Notes under the pieces: generated by a model
Databases searched by the model: none
Told to the model about the DNA's origin: nothing
The model's input: the letters and a program-made list of their open reading frames with translations, nothing else
NCBI GenBank assembly: GCA_914767715.1
Contig: OU612074.1
Coordinates: 14,990,062-15,054,061, forward strand
DNA length: 64,000 nt
DNA from: Membranipora membranacea
Lineage: Eukaryota; Bryozoa; Gymnolaemata; Cheilostomatida; Membraniporidae
Direction of reading: 5' to 3'
Shown here: one piece after another, positions 1-12,834 of the stretch
How positions within the stretch are numbered: position 1 is the stretch's first letter
Layout: the number at the start of each line of letters is the position of its first letter
Program-made: the position numbers and the translations under genes

Positions 1-133
1 ATACCACATGCGTGATAATTTTGAGCGATGTGATAGTTTGCTTAAGTAAAGCATCGCTCTTTCCAACTTAAAGGCCCCAAGGCCGCGGAGACAAACAGAT
101 GCTGCTGAAGGAGCGATAATTGCTGGATCCAAT
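1..133. other. Sequence upstream of receptor A
   Basis: This is the 5' flank of receptor A, cut by the window edge. No stop codon was seen in the short in-frame stretch directly before the ATG at 134, so the start was chosen by agreement with the short N-termini of the paralogs. No clear TATA box or other promoter element was seen. Confidence 0.4.
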
Positions 134-2904
134 ATGACTAGCACTAACGATGCAACAGAGCTTGATTGTCTAGGTAGAAAAGATGAGTATAGCCATGTTC
201 ACGCAGAATTGTACGCTGGACTTGTGATATGCTTGCTGGGGCTTCTACTGAATATATTTGCGATCACTTCTATCTGCTGTAACAGGTGAGCAAACAACCT
301 GATAAGTTTTCAGTACTAGGTGCACTGATTTATATTAAATGGATAAGGGGAACATATCCAACCGGGACGAGCATATGGCTATTTATGTATGGGTGCTAGA
401 CCTCATTTCTCCTCTTTGATTGGTTAACAAGTTCGGAAACGTAATATAGCTGAGCCTTGTAATTTTTCTGTCAGGTAGCTTGCCTGAGATTTTGAAGGTT
501 ATAACTGGGACTTCAATCAATGCATGACATGAATGCTCGCAGATTTTTGGCTTCATCCAGTTACTGACAAAAGTTAAAACTGACAGCACATCATCGCAAA
601 TAGCCATGCTTTGGGTTTTACCAATGACTAGATTTGATATTATATATCTAACCGGACAGCATTCAAATAATCAATACCTCATATCACATATTTTGTATGC
701 CTATTGTGCTAGACAAATAATGACCCTCATGTGTAACATGGAAACACAAACATAACTTATCAAAGTAGCAGCCTTATCTGTTAGCTATCATGTGTTTTTT
801 AATCAGAAAAAGTGATTGAATTCATGTTCAATATGGTTTTTGAATGAGGCTAAATAACAATGTGTGCACATAAAAACTCGACATAAATTGAAGCAGTATG
901 TTGTTTATTTTATAACAGGAGGGTGAAGCTAATAATGGAAAAAATCAATGGTTTGCCCCATATTGGTTGTTTAGATCAGATCAACCAATCACAAACAATG
1001 AACAAATAGATAAATCATTCAGTCTATTTTTTCAATTAAAGGAAGTTCCTTGTGTTCCCACCTGGTGTCATTTTTTTCTCTTTCTAAACATAGCAGGCGG
1101 AAACAAATGAGATCACACTCAAGATTTCTGATGAATATCATTATGAGTGACATCTGGATCGCATCATTTGGTACAACACAATTTATTCTGTGGCTCTTAC
1201 AATCGCAAGTCATGGCTTGGGACCTAGCAGATATTACTAAAGTTGAGACACACAAGGTGAAAGAGGAACTCAAATGTGCGAACCGCTTTGTGGTCATGTG
1301 AGTCTGATGATAGTAGCGTTTCATTATCAATTATATTCTTGTGTTGTTTATAAAGAAATGCAACATACTACTCTCAATCACTGCAGAATTTTAGTACTAT
1401 GCATACACCGAAGGCCGGGGGTCATTCAAAATGCACATTCGCATTGGCATTTATTTGCATTCACATTTGAAAATTTCAAATAAATTGGAAATGCGCTCTA
1501 GGCCCAGGTATCAGATGCAAAGCTAATTGAAATTGAGAAAAAGCTGTCTGACAAATGCCATGCAATTGGAAATGAATTCTTATACCAGGCTCGAATTTTT
1601 CAGGATGTGGAGTTGATTGTGACTAACGAAATCAGACAAAGAGCCTCTTAGTAATGTACAAGCGCTACCATTTTCAAAATCACCCTGAATGGTGCCACAG
1701 TGCAGCACTGTTTTAAGATTATAGTAGCTTTGATTTACAAATGCAAATGGCAAAAATCTAGATTTACAAATGCAAATGCAATTAAATGCTGTGAAGTCTG
1801 CTTTTTACAAATGCACAACAGATGCAAATGCTTATTTTATGTCGGTTATAAATGCAAATGCGAGCACGAATGCAACTTTTTGTTTGTTAATGGGTATTTA
1901 AATGTGTGCGATCTAATTTAAACAAATGGCCCCAGCCCTGCATACACCTCACAGCCTATGTTTATCCATTGTTTATGTTTATCCACGGCCGATATCCACC
2001 AACACCAATTTATACAATTGGTCAAAAGTGAAGAGACTTGCTATTGTTGTCAGGCAAGCGAAAAAATTCCCATATTGCCTATAATAGTTTGATGAATTTT
2101 TTACTTGATGAGAAGTTTTTATTCCATTGTAGAGTTTGGATAATTGGCCCAGCAGCCAACATGTTTGGACTGATACTTATGTCTCTTGACCACCTGGTAG
2201 CCATGCGATGGCCGCTTAAACATCACATATTGCTTCGCAGAAAAGTCGTTACAGGCATGATCATTTGTTCTTGGGTTGTGGCAGCCATCTTAAGTACCAT
2301 ATACTATAAGTTTACTTACAAGTCACTGGTACAAGCAATGGCTGATACCTTCCTAACAGATTTAGTAATGACTGACAACCTCAGGACATTCTGCAGAAAA
2401 TGGGATGTTTTACTGGAACAAAGAACAGACAATGATGAACTCCCAATGTACATCATCAAAGTTTTGATAGTTGTCCCTGTGTTTATCACAATTACAGTCA
2501 TATACTGTTTTATAGCCAAAATCGCTTATCAAGCTAGCAAGACCAAGTTATATTTCCAGCGTCATTCAATAGCTTCATCACTAAGAGGACCTTCAACAAT
2601 GAGGAGAATGCAAACAACGAAAGGAATGAAAACCACAATTCTGCTTCTGACATCCTTTATTCTGTTATGGGTGCCTTCTGTCATCTTTGACTTTATGATT
2701 TTGGCAGCAAACTCAGTATTGGTTAATAATGTACAAGTTTACAGAGTCATCGACTTAAGCCTCATAGCTGTGGTCTGTTGCACAACACTTGTGGATGTGG
2801 GCATATATTTTATGAGATCACGTCACAATGCCCTTGGGATAAGGAAACTGTTCAAATGTAAGAACAAGAACAAAAATAAACGAAATCTTAACAAGGCAGC
2901 TTAA
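134..2904 (+). CDS. Receptor A: three-exon rhodopsin-like GPCR
   Basis: Putative plasma-membrane seven-transmembrane receptor of 374 residues; ligand unknown. Inferred exons are 134-285, 1097-1297 and 2133-2904, joined by GT-AG introns, both in phase 2. Exon 1 gives a short extracellular N-terminus and TM1 (about residues 27-49, with the TM1 Asn in LLLNIF). Exon 2 gives a basic loop and TM2 with the conserved Asp (IIMSDIW). Exon 3 gives TM3-TM7. The DRY site reads D137-H138-L139 before PLKH; TM4 keeps its Trp (CSWVV); TM6 has LLWVP; TM7 ends DVGIYFMRS instead of NPxxY. Cys111 and a Cys in loop 2 (RTFCRKW) could form the usual TM3-loop 2 disulfide. The C-tail is short and rich in Lys and Asn. 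AATAAA sites follow at about 3028 and 3086. It is the most divergent of the intact paralogs. The GPCR call is firm; the ligand class cannot be read from the sequence. Confidence 0.82.
1430..1925. repeat. Octamer-rich ATGCAAAT stretch in intron 2 of receptor A
   Basis: Irregular repetition of AAATGCAAATG-like words. ATGCAAAT occurs at 1741-1748, 1770-1777, 1822-1829 and 1852-1859, and its reverse complement ATTTGCAT at 1453-1460. ATGCAAAT is the classic POU-domain octamer. The stretch may be a decayed minisatellite or a regulatory cluster, and the sequence alone cannot decide. Confidence 0.5.
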
Positions 2905-4059
2905 AACAAATACCAAGGCATGTTTCCGGTAATATCTGGTATTAAGATCTTTTGACACTGTCAAGTGCTCTCATTTGGGGAAGACTCCAATTGAATTATG
3001 TGTTAGCTTTTTTGCTCTATCAATCTTAATAAATTTGTTCAGAAACATAGTTTACTCATAAATTGGTTAACTCAGAGACATGACCAATAAAATTATGGCT
3101 CGAATTCTCCTGCAATAAAAACCCCTAACTTTCCCTAATGCTTACACAATGATATGATGGCTGTTTCCTGATATCCTCATTGCTATATTTCCTTGTGAGT
3201 TTGACCTCGTTGCAATACGACAGTCCTGTCACTCTACTCAGACTTCATTTATGGGACAAAACTAACAGTACATTTCCTTATAAAGGGAAATGATGAAACA
3301 GCCATATTCTTTCTAACTGAAAAAAAAATACAAAAACTTTGTCATTGTATAGCTTTCAGAAGATCATCAAAAGCGAAAGGCCCGGGTTGTGATGGCGAGT
3401 TCAAAGAAAAACATAAGCTAATTTGGCGTGGCACGATTAGCGATTCAATAATAAAAGCCTTAGGTAACTGTGTATCTAGATTGATAGCTATTATTGTTTA
3501 TTGTTTGGCAGAATATAATTAAAGCCTTACTGTTTAGCAAAATAACAAATGATCATAAATATCCTGGATTGGTTAACTTCCATATCAGTAACATGGAAAT
3601 GGAGTCTGCTTTCCGCTGGTTTCCACTAGCGCTGATAACCCAGGAATCAATAGATCTTGAACACAGATATCGATTACATGCAGTTTAAAATAGAAATAAA
3701 CTAGAGGTCCACATCTACGTCAAACAACACAGAAAAAAGAAATGCTTCCCACTGAACAAGACGAGGGGCAAGTGGCCTACCCGCTGCTAAATTCAGTCAG
3801 TCACCAGAACTCAGGCTGCAACAAGAAGAATTGCCTCTCCTAGATTCCGCCAACTACTTACAGATTTGGTTTGCTCTGTTCAGCTTTCGAAAGAGAGCTG
3901 TGTGGACATTTTTGTCAAGTAGGAACTGGCCCACAAAATGTAATTTTTGTAAATCAATCTTTTGTGTCAAATCAAACTTGGGTAATGATATATGGGTCAG
4001 TTTCGAACAATTCAAGAATTGTACAGAATTGTCCAACAATTATTGGGTATGAAACGCAG
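2905..4059. other. Intergenic, 3' flank of receptor A
   Basis: AT-rich DNA after receptor A with two polyadenylation-signal-like AATAAA words near 3028 and 3086. Short open frames here (near 3494-3688 and 3831-4062) show no recognisable domain and overlap each other on both strands. No gene seen. Confidence 0.4.
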
Positions 4060-4091
4060 TGACATTTACTGACTTGCCTCTTTGCATATTT

Positions 4092-4604
4092 TGGTTTGGT
4101 TTGGTTTAATTCGTTGTCACATATATACATGTACATACATAATATAGTGAAATGATATATGGATTTGCCGCTGATGACTAAAAAAAACTAAAAGGTTCAA
4201 ATGATAAAAAGTAATTGAAAATAAAAAAATAGCCCAGATACAAACTAAAATAGAACATTGTATTAGCGTTTACTGGAATTATTGCAAACATTTATAAAAT
4301 GCCGTATAAAGCTGTCACTACCGATTGCTGCTCGATGTTTGTATGATTGCAGCCTTCCAGATCGGAGTTTATTCAAGAATGAGTGGAAAGGATGGTGTTC
4401 ATCCTTCTGTATGTGGCTAATAAAGGAGTTCATTCTATCATTGACAATGCAGTCAAAACTACAGTTCTCTAGGCCACAGCTGCTTGCAGTTTTGAATACT
4501 TTACAGATTGACTTGATGTCTCTATCATATAAATTGGTAAAAATGACTAGTAAACAATAGAAAAAAACAGGATTCAACGAAACTACTAAAAATCTGATTG
4601 AAAA
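4092..4604 (-). mobile_element. 5'-truncated non-LTR retrotransposon fragment
   Basis: This block interrupts the left arm between sequences that are adjacent in the right arm (TTTGCATATT and GACTCACTCTACC), so it is an insertion. On the minus strand an open frame (4577-4263) contains residues resembling the extreme C-terminus of LINE reverse-transcriptase polyproteins (HHPFHSFLNKL, then GSDSFIRHFINV). The minus-strand 3' end is a short AAACC-type simple repeat, a common non-LTR tail. No clear target-site duplication was found. Only the 3' end is present, so it cannot move. Confidence 0.6.
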
Positions 4605-7600
4605 ACTGACTCACTCTACCAATGCAACCCCTGGGGCACTCAACCACAACCACAACTGTTTGTCATATTAGTTAATGCTTGTCTGGTCTACTGCTATCTG
4701 TTAAAATTTAGAACTACCAAAAGCACATATTGATGCTGCGGTTTTGGACTTGGCATTGTTTTGATTGGCTTTTTATGTTTTTGTTGTTGTTTTTTTGCCT
4801 CATTCAAGTGGAAAGATGACAAAGAGCAGGTATAGAACAAAACCAGTGGGCTACATAGCTACATTGTGTTACCTTTCTGAAAATAATCAGTGACTGCACA
4901 AATTTAATCTGACCAAGTTTATTTATCTATTGAACTTAGAAAGGAGTCTTATATTGAGTCTATAATAAAAAGTTTGCGACTCTGCCATTGACCTACGCTT
5001 CAAATAATGTTAGCCCATTAAAGTGTACCTGCCACAATAGATCACAGTGAATGTAGCTATATTCGATACATACATACATACATGTGATTCTGCCATCATG
5101 TCAGTTAAGCAAGAGTTTTTCTATTAAATGCAGAGAAGTTTGTCTCTTGATAAATTGAAATTGAATAGAAACACATGAAAGTCTCAGTAATTCGATATAC
5201 AAAGACCAAAACGTAATAATGATGAAAAATATTGATTTGCTTTGAATTTGGTGGTCAAGTCTTGCAGTCTCAGATTAGAAGTTTGTGAGTGAGTTAAACA
5301 TAAGGCCATCTGCACAAGATTTGTTTGATTGGAGAAATATATGCAGTAATCAAAACGGCAATGAGACATCAAAAGACTTCATGAGCAATATTTACTCCTG
5401 ACTGCATGCTACTCACCAAACATGTGACCTAACTTTCTTCAACCTCTTCCATAATAAGGAGTCACAATAAAATGGCTTCTAGTAACAGTAAAACATAGTC
5501 AACATGTTAGCTCTGCTCTGAATCTAAAGAGATGAGCATTTGTTAAGTTATGTGTTGGCACTCGGTGTTATATGAGATGATGGAAAACTTGAAAGGTACC
5601 GGAATGATTTCCACTGATGCTTTGATCAGAAGACTTGCATCATTTATGTCACAGTCTATTAAGATTTGGCATACTATGCAACCTCTGTGTCACCAAAGTG
5701 AACTGAGGCAGGTGACAGGTGTAGTAACCGTAACATGCACATAAATCACACTTACACAATTTCAAGTTAGTCTTCGAATGCGGAAACAAGCTGACATTGC
5801 ACATGGAGGTGTTGTCAAGGTCATCCGGATGCCACATTTAAGAAATCAAAACAAGCTCACTCACTTCCCATGACCTTTATGTTCCAGAACCAGCACTCCT
5901 TGTAACCCGACCAGTCATACAACAGGGAACCAATGAGTGGGTGCTGCATTCAAAAATTATTCATTTGATGCGTTGTGAATTGTGTTTCTTTAAACCAATC
6001 GCTTTAGATATTTTGTAATCACTGCTCCTGGTGTGGGCTGATATGGGTATGGTTAACGCATCAGATTATACAATTTTGTCAAATTATTTGATAATTCCTG
6101 AGAAACAGCCGAGTAGTGCAAAACTGAGTATACAGAAATGAGAAGGGGGAATTTGTTTACCTGTCACACCACCACAGTGTCACGGCATGAGTGGCACTAC
6201 ATGACATTTTGTTGGCTTACAGCTTTTAATGTCAAAAGTAGATTTATTATTTAGCAAAAACATTGATACCATGCATTTTGTTTGTGTCCTTGCCAAATTT
6301 TTCGGTTGCAGATTTTGTGTTGTTTGGTATCCCGTCTTTTTTAGCTCAGTGGCAACAAACAAATGTCAATTGCATCTCTATAGTGCTTAGAGGTAGGAAT
6401 TTGCTTGTGAAATGAATGGCATTTTACTTCTTAGGAATTTTCTTAAAACATGTTTGTATCATTTATATATCTTTTCCAAATAGCACAATTCCTGTTCAAG
6501 TAGTTGATATATCAAAGAAAATTCATGGTCCCGAATGAAGATGGGTAGTAGATTGCTCAGTTGGTAAGGGTGCCTGCAAAGTGGTGGTGGTGTAAAGTTG
6601 GTTTGATCTGTTGACAGGTTGTCCTGATATTTGCGTCAGAGAGACTAGTAACTGTAATTTATTCTTGGTTTGTCATAATTTCCAATGTTAGTATGCAAAA
6701 ATTTGTACTAGCTCATCTCTTCATAGATGCCTACAAAGTCAAGTACGGCCTATCTATCTCAGACCTACTCATACATTCTTCAGGAACAGATGAATTTTTT
6801 TGCGTGGATTCACATGGCAGATTTAGCTCCATTTGGTGATGTAGTTTGAAGCTCAAATATATTTTCTTGCCAGAGATAACAGCATAGTGTAAAAAAACAC
6901 TTTTTTTTCACAGAATACATTGATAGTTCTTGTGTTTGTTTATTTTTTAGCGGTAAATTGTCAAACATGTCAGTGCAAGTTCTTTCAGGTTGCTTATTGT
7001 GAAATCAACGCATATAATTCCAATAAATATAAAACTGGAAAATGATAAAGAAACAGCTGCCTATTCTTGACCTATTATGAGAAACCATGAAATCAATGAG
7101 AAAGAATTTAAAATCAGAAAATTTAATTAGCTTAGAAATTATTCCTGACTTTTGGAACTTTTGCTTTGCTTTTTGCAGACTTGGAATCCTTCCCTCCACT
7201 GAACTTGTAAAAAATGTCAAAATCATCAGATTTCCGTTATTGATATGTGATTTTTTACTAAAGGACTGCATACCTTCCTAACAAATGAAATTGAAAAAAC
7301 GTTTTAACTATCTGTTGTGTGATGTCTATGTCATTCAGCTGTATTGCATAAATTTGATAAAACATATCCGAAATTTCTAACAAAAGGTTCTCTTTCAGAA
7401 AGCCTGAGGCTTTCAAGTCTTGCTAGAAAGACAATTCAACTTGAAGATGGCATATCGTTAAACTAATAACATGTTAGAACGGGCAGATGGCTGCCTCATC
7501 CCATCATATACATTTATTAGTGAAATTATTCTAGGATATGGTGATCACCCTCCCTGATGGTCAAAATTCATAACACCGTTATACTTGAACTAAAAAGTGA

Positions 7601-7917
7601 CAACTGACAACAGTTGATATAAACAAGATATACGATTTTTCTTTTGCTTTTAATACCAATATTGCACTGTTTCATAAACACAAACAAACAAACACTTATT
7701 CATGCATGTATATATGAGTAATAAGATGCTCCTTATGAAAAGTATATTATTATATCATATTTATTATTTTCTGTATAAAGTTACAGCTGTCAATTTTTGT
7801 AAAACAGCCTGAACAAGCCTACACTTAAAATAGTTATAATCTAAGAAGGAGAATGCAAAAAGGTTTACGATGGCATGAGTACGATGGAAACATTCATTAA
7901 TGGAATAACCTTTTACA
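4605..7917. other. Left-arm non-coding DNA downstream of receptor B
   Basis: Shared with 37200-40770 in inverted orientation. It holds a CATA microsatellite near 5070-5093 and a SINE remnant near 6541. A TTTATT on the plus strand at 7760-7765 gives an AATAAA on the receptor B strand about 150 bases past its stop. Open frames such as 7005-7271 (-) and 7087-7281 (+) overlap on opposite strands, match no family I know, and recur in the other arm only because of the duplication. No gene supported. Confidence 0.5.
6541..6600 (+). repeat. Remnant of tRNA-related SINE (internally deleted)
   Basis: The sequence GTAGATTGCTCAGTTGG followed by GGTGCCTGCAAAG matches the head of the longer SINE in the right arm (38343-38700). 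Here it jumps straight to the flanking GGTGGTGTAAAG. About 300 bases, including the B-box region, are missing relative to the right arm, so this copy suffered a deletion. Confidence 0.5.
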
Positions 7918-9577
7918 TTATATAGCAACAGGAGATGTGGATTTCATCTTCAATATAATTAGTCTTTGCATCAAATTGGCACCTCTCCAATCGGCAAGTC
8001 TTTGTTGCCTGTACCGCTTCAACACAGCAGTTCCTTCCTTTGATCTCATAAAGTAGATACCTACGTCAACGAGTGCTGTGCAACAAACTAAAACTGCAAG
8101 AATGTTCCCAATCTTTACATCAGGCTTTGAAAGTGTAACAAGGTTTTTGTTGAGAAAAAGTATATAATATACTTCTACCGGCGCCCACAACAGTATGAAT
8201 GATGCAAGCAAAAGTATTGTAGTTCCAATTCCTTTAACTTGTTTCCTTCTCTTTTGAGCTGATCGAGCATTATTGGATGAAGTGCAGGAGTACCGTTGAA
8301 AATACCACTTGGTTTCAATGGCTTTAAGAGCTACCCATGCTATGTAGCAGTACATAACAAAAATACCAATGAATACCAAACCGATGACTGCCACTACTAT
8401 TACTGTCGTGATTATCTTTGAAGGGGCTCTCGTAACTGGTTTCAGCTCTGCCCGTTTCTCACACAATGTCTCAAAGTTAACTTTACTGATATTTGACACT
8501 GCTAGAATAACTGAGGTGTAGGTTGAAGCTTCGAAAGTGAAACCGCAAATGATTGCCAAAATCCACGCAGATGTGATCAGCATCTCTACCATACATCTAC
8601 GAAGAAGTCTACTATGCTTGAGTGGGCAACTGATTGCAATGAAGTGATCTAACGACATCAGTGCCAGTCCAAAAAGGTTGCCTATATGACTCACCATACA
8701 AAATCTGAAATAAAAAGTTTGATTCATAACATAGGGCTCAAATATTTTTATATAACAGAATAACATTCACCAATTTTTATTGATTGATTATTTCACAATG
8801 CATATTTCCTTGGCCACGCAGATATTTGCGTATTGATTTCGCAAACAAATAAATAGAACTCACATGGATATGACAGAGTTGATACAATCTGCTCTGTTCA
8901 TCAAATTAATTCTGTCCTCGTCTATATCTGAGTGAGTGAAGAGAGACTTTTTATAGAGAGAAACTGTGAAGTATGCTGCTCCTGAGACTGAAATCCAAAT
9001 ATCACTGATTATGATATTCAATAGGAATCGCTTATGAGTCCTCATTTTTTCCCTTTTTTGCCTGTAAAACAAATGACGCAAATAGCCCAACTGTTATAAC
9101 AACTAATATGAAGAGTTATTCATTGCTCTTTGAATTTGATGTTATCAATTCTGACCCCGATGGAATAAATTGCATTTATGGCAATAGTAATAAAAAATGA
9201 CACATCGATTCATCATTTTAAACTGAAATTAAGGACAGAAAGTAGATTGAAATCAAATAAATATTAGTATAATGAAATATCCATCCTGATTGAGGAAATG
9301 AATTGCACTATATTTCTGATCGATTCAGTTTTATAATGGGACCAATTGAACTCGCTTTTCTATAATCTTGATATGCGTTTGAATTACACTTTAAATACGG
9401 TGTGCATCCAAAAGCCTACCTGCTATTGTAGATAGCAATGATTGCTGAGATATTCAATAGAAGCCCGATCATACAAACGGCTACGCCAGCAAGGAGTTCT
9501 GTGTGGTTTTCTAAGATTTTACTGTCACTGCTGTTTGTATTTGTTGTGATGGTTGTTGTAGAATTTGGTTCAGCCAT
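7918..9577 (-). CDS. Receptor B: three-exon rhodopsin-like GPCR
   Basis: Putative membrane receptor of 380 residues, intact. Inferred exons on the minus strand are 9577-9420, 9061-8864 and 8704-7918, both introns in phase 2. The start at 9577 (MAEPNST) was preferred over an upstream in-frame ATG at 9715 because all paralogs begin in this position. The N-terminus has three N-glycosylation sequons (N5, N15, N24). TM1 has LLLNISAI and TM2 IIISDIW. The DRY site is D138-H139-F140 before PLKH. Cys112 and the loop-2 Cys (FETLCEKR) can pair. TM6 has LLWAP and TM7 VDVGIYFMRS. A dibasic motif (QKRRKQVKG) precedes TM6. It is the inverted twin of receptor D, but their last 100 or so residues differ more than the rest. 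The receptor call is firm; the ligand is unknown. Confidence 0.87.
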
Positions 9578-12500
9578 AGCGCTCACCGAGCAGCAGTTTC
9601 TGGATTGAATATTATGGACCATTAAAGATATATATGGGTTGAAACAGAAACAGAAATTTGTTTTGGAATTAACCATAAAAAGACAATCCAAAATTTCATA
9701 AATAGTAGTGATCAACTTATGGTCCTGAGAATGAAGAGTCGATTTGTTAAATCATTCATTGTGTTGTATTATTTGATCTGGCTGGGACTTTATATTATAA
9801 TTTTAATCAGTACAATCTGTGACAACTTTTTATTCTCTTATGTCATTATAGGGAGGGAACAACAAGAATATAAGAAAGAGCTCTGAGGTGTGTAGATGTG
9901 TATTCAATTCAGTACTCACTCTTTCTTTGCATCTTATATCTATCTAGGTGCTAACTTCTCTGTCCATTAAATAAAATAAAGTTACTTGCAGAAGACTTCT
10001 AGATTGAGAGGGCTTGTACATGACTCAAAATATCTTGTTTAAATTTGATATAAAAACAATCTAGTTGAAAATCAAGAATCCAGATGGTGAGAGACTCTCC
10101 TTATATGTAGCATCATCTGCTTCTGCTTCTTATCAAAGTAATGGTTAAGAATAAACTAAGGGGATGAACATTCTTACCCTCGAGTGACACAACTTCACAC
10201 ATGACTGACAATCTTTCATCATGAAAAATCAGAAATTGTCTATTTATAACATGATTGATAGTTATTGGCTACCTGATTTGGCAATGAGGATGGCATTATA
10301 CAATCATATAGAGCTATGTAAGGGGTACTGGGCTTTCTGATTCTATAATCTTAATTTCCGCTCAGACAATTTTTTGTAAACTGAAATGTTCTTCATTCTC
10401 TGATTTGTTGGGAAACATAATATGCTGTCCTGGAATGAGGTCTATTGCTTTGATGTTATGCCAACTCAATCTGCCCACATGAGTCATCATACCAGAAGTG
10501 TCAAAGCCTTCAGTCTTCAGTGCATACTGTGCCAATTTCTGATGATTGGTTACATTTTAATTAAAATGATAATAAGTTATTCTTGTCCATTACCATCTCT
10601 TATCAAACAACAGGCCACAAATATACTAAAAACAAACAAACAAAAAACAGTTTGTAAAAATATAATTTTGAATTGAAATCTTTGATCTGTTAGACCACTC
10701 CAAATCTTCTCTATTCTGTTTCAGACCACAGGCTAGGCTAGAGCAGTGTCCAACAACAAACATTGATGTGCAAAGGCCATTATTCTTCCTTTCACCGCTC
10801 TGCCTAGCTCCAGTGACAGCTGAGCTCATAGTGTGCCAGACTCTCAATGGGAGAAAGATCCGTTTTGGAACCAACTGGAGAATGCGATAAGTAAGATACC
10901 AGGTGTGGAGGAGCTTGTTGTTGCAGGAGATCTAAGTTGAAATGTTGGCATGGATAGAACATGGTATGAAAGATGGCATGGAGGACTGACTTTATGACAG
11001 AGGAATGAAGAAGGTGAGAGGATCCGTGGGTCAGTTCAGATGTACGACCTAGCCTAGACCTAGTCAACACCTTCTTTGAATAGGAAGGATGAGCATTTGG
11101 TAACAAATAGGGGTGGTCGCTACTTTTGTGTTATCCGTTGCATACTTTCTGTTTCTCAAGCCTACATTTAGGGTCACCAATAGCATTTTGGAGTTGCGTT
11201 ACCCCTCACAAGAAACAACAGTGATCAGACTATGGAGGATCTAATGGCCCCTTCTAATAGTGAAAGAAAGGTTAGTTTTGAAAATAACATGAGGCACTCT
11301 AAAAGAAAGATAATTAATGGGTGAGGTCTGGGGGCTCTGTGGTTGAAAAAAATTAATTATTATCAGCTTCCAGGGAACAGAAGTGTGATATACGCTTTTA
11401 ATTGAATCAGTTTTCTACAATGATCTTAACATCTAACCTTATGCGGAGTTTAAAGAATATTTGCCACCGATCTTATTTCAAGAACAGTACTAATCTAAAT
11501 TTTGGGGTCTTTTATTTATTCATCAAGTTAAACTGCATTTATATTGCAATCAAATATTAAGCAACCTGTCTATGGATCTTACAACATTTTGGGTTGTAAA
11601 ATAGTTGGGAGTTGAGAAGTTGTCCAATTATGTTGAAAATAGAAACATAGTTTTAATTATATATAATCAAAATTTAAACTAATGCCTACATCTTATATGA
11701 TAGAGCGAACGGTGCGACGGAGTTGCTTAGCTAAAGTGCGAATCTCTGATGACCGGTTCCAGGATAAAAGTGACCACCGCGCCCTAAAGTTCACCCTAAA
11801 TAGGGATTAAACTGACATACAAACATAAATGACACTAAGAAGTCGGTTATAGTTAAGTTACTATAACTCTCATAAGCTCAGCACTTAATCGCAAAAAGTT
11901 TAGCCCCTATCTATACCCTACTCAGTGATATTTCTGTTATGACGGTTGTTCTGATAATTATAAGATTTATCTGAAGACACTCTTGGGGTTATTAATCAAG
12001 ATTATTATAATTTTCTTGCAGATATTTAGTGGCCATTATTCTCCACAGAAGTATGTGTCATAGATATTATATATTGTTTTTTATATATGAATGTGAACCT
12101 GACCTAAACACTGTAGCCAGGATGACATGCTCACACAATGAAATATATATAACATAACGATTACCTCTCCCACCTATAGAATCCTACCCTCGGGATTTGT
12201 GTTGTAGTCTATGACAAACTATATGCTGCTATAACATACCAGTGTCTAGGGGAGGATATCCTGCTGTCAGCCGTCAAGGTTAATGCATCTGAGGTGTTGA
12301 GGCTCTTTGTGCTAATTCGCTGTACATAGTGAGATGTACATCTGCTTTTGTTTCCGTTTTTTTATGATATCATACATCACTGCTGTCGATTGGGCAATAT
12401 CTAGCTTAAAATAATTTGAGAACAGGCACATAAATACTGGCAGGCTATGTAGATAAATATCATAGGTCTGTGGTGGTATTTTGAGATTAGAGAAGGGGGC

Positions 12501-12600
12501 GTGGCCTCCCTTGGATTTTGCAGTTTGAAGAGTGTGTTGATTTTGGTTTCCATCATCATTTGTATAGTATGAAGTATTTGGCGAACAGACAAATAATAAC
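9578..12600. other. Left-arm non-coding DNA upstream of receptor B
   Basis: Promoter-side flank of B, mirrored at 32530-35395. The part from about 9750 to 11140 also recurs in direct orientation at 46250-47395. No conserved gene was seen. Open frames near 10422-10676 and 10626-11106 are on opposite strands and recur only with the duplicated DNA. Conservation in three copies reflects recent duplication and is not evidence of function. Confidence 0.45.
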
Positions 12601-12834
12601 ATGGCAGAAAAAACTTCTACTTGCTTATTGTGCCGGGGAACAGGCAAAGTTGTAAACGGTGAGTCTACAGTGTTTGTTTTGCCTTTATGTTATTTTAAAT
12701 TTTTGCCTTGTCGAGTAATTGATGGTTGAATCCTGATTTTAGAAACTGAGATTTTCCTGGAGTACCGGGATGGCGAGACGGTATCAATAAGGCAGACTGT
12801 TCAGAAGACGACTGATTTCCGGTGCAGCCCCTAG
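12601..12834 (+). CDS. Mini-gene with one CxxCxGxG motif (two exons, 49 aa)
   Basis: Predicted exons are 12601-12658 and 12743-12834, with an 84-base GTGAGT...TTTTAG intron in phase 1. The product starts MAEKTSTC. It contains C8-L-L-C11-R-G-T-G, which fits the CxxCxGxG knuckle of DnaJ-type zinc-binding domains, then an acidic stretch (ETEIFLEYRDGE) and a C-terminus ending FRCSP. Such knuckles normally occur in pairs; here the stop falls just after the second cysteine region, so only one complete half is seen. It may be a small real gene, a truncated copy of a larger one, or the first exons of an unrecognised gene. The inverted twin at 32529-32253 has Cys11 changed to Trp and a one-base deletion in exon 2. 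Confidence 0.42.

Noticed and set aside
1019-1330. Minus-strand open frame of 103 codons opposite receptor A exon 2
   Set aside because: It is the antisense shadow of a spliced receptor exon.
7005-7281. Conserved gene implied by frames repeated at 37668-37944
   Set aside because: Both strands are open, and the repetition is due to the inverted duplication rather than coding constraint.
9416-9715. Longer N-terminus for receptor B starting at 9715
   Set aside because: The extra 46 residues are not shared by A, C or G, and all paralogs start near the MAE-type ATG.
10422-11106. Gene repeated three times (also near 34272 and 46810)
   Set aside because: The copies lie in duplicated DNA with frame-changing indels and no recognisable protein motif.
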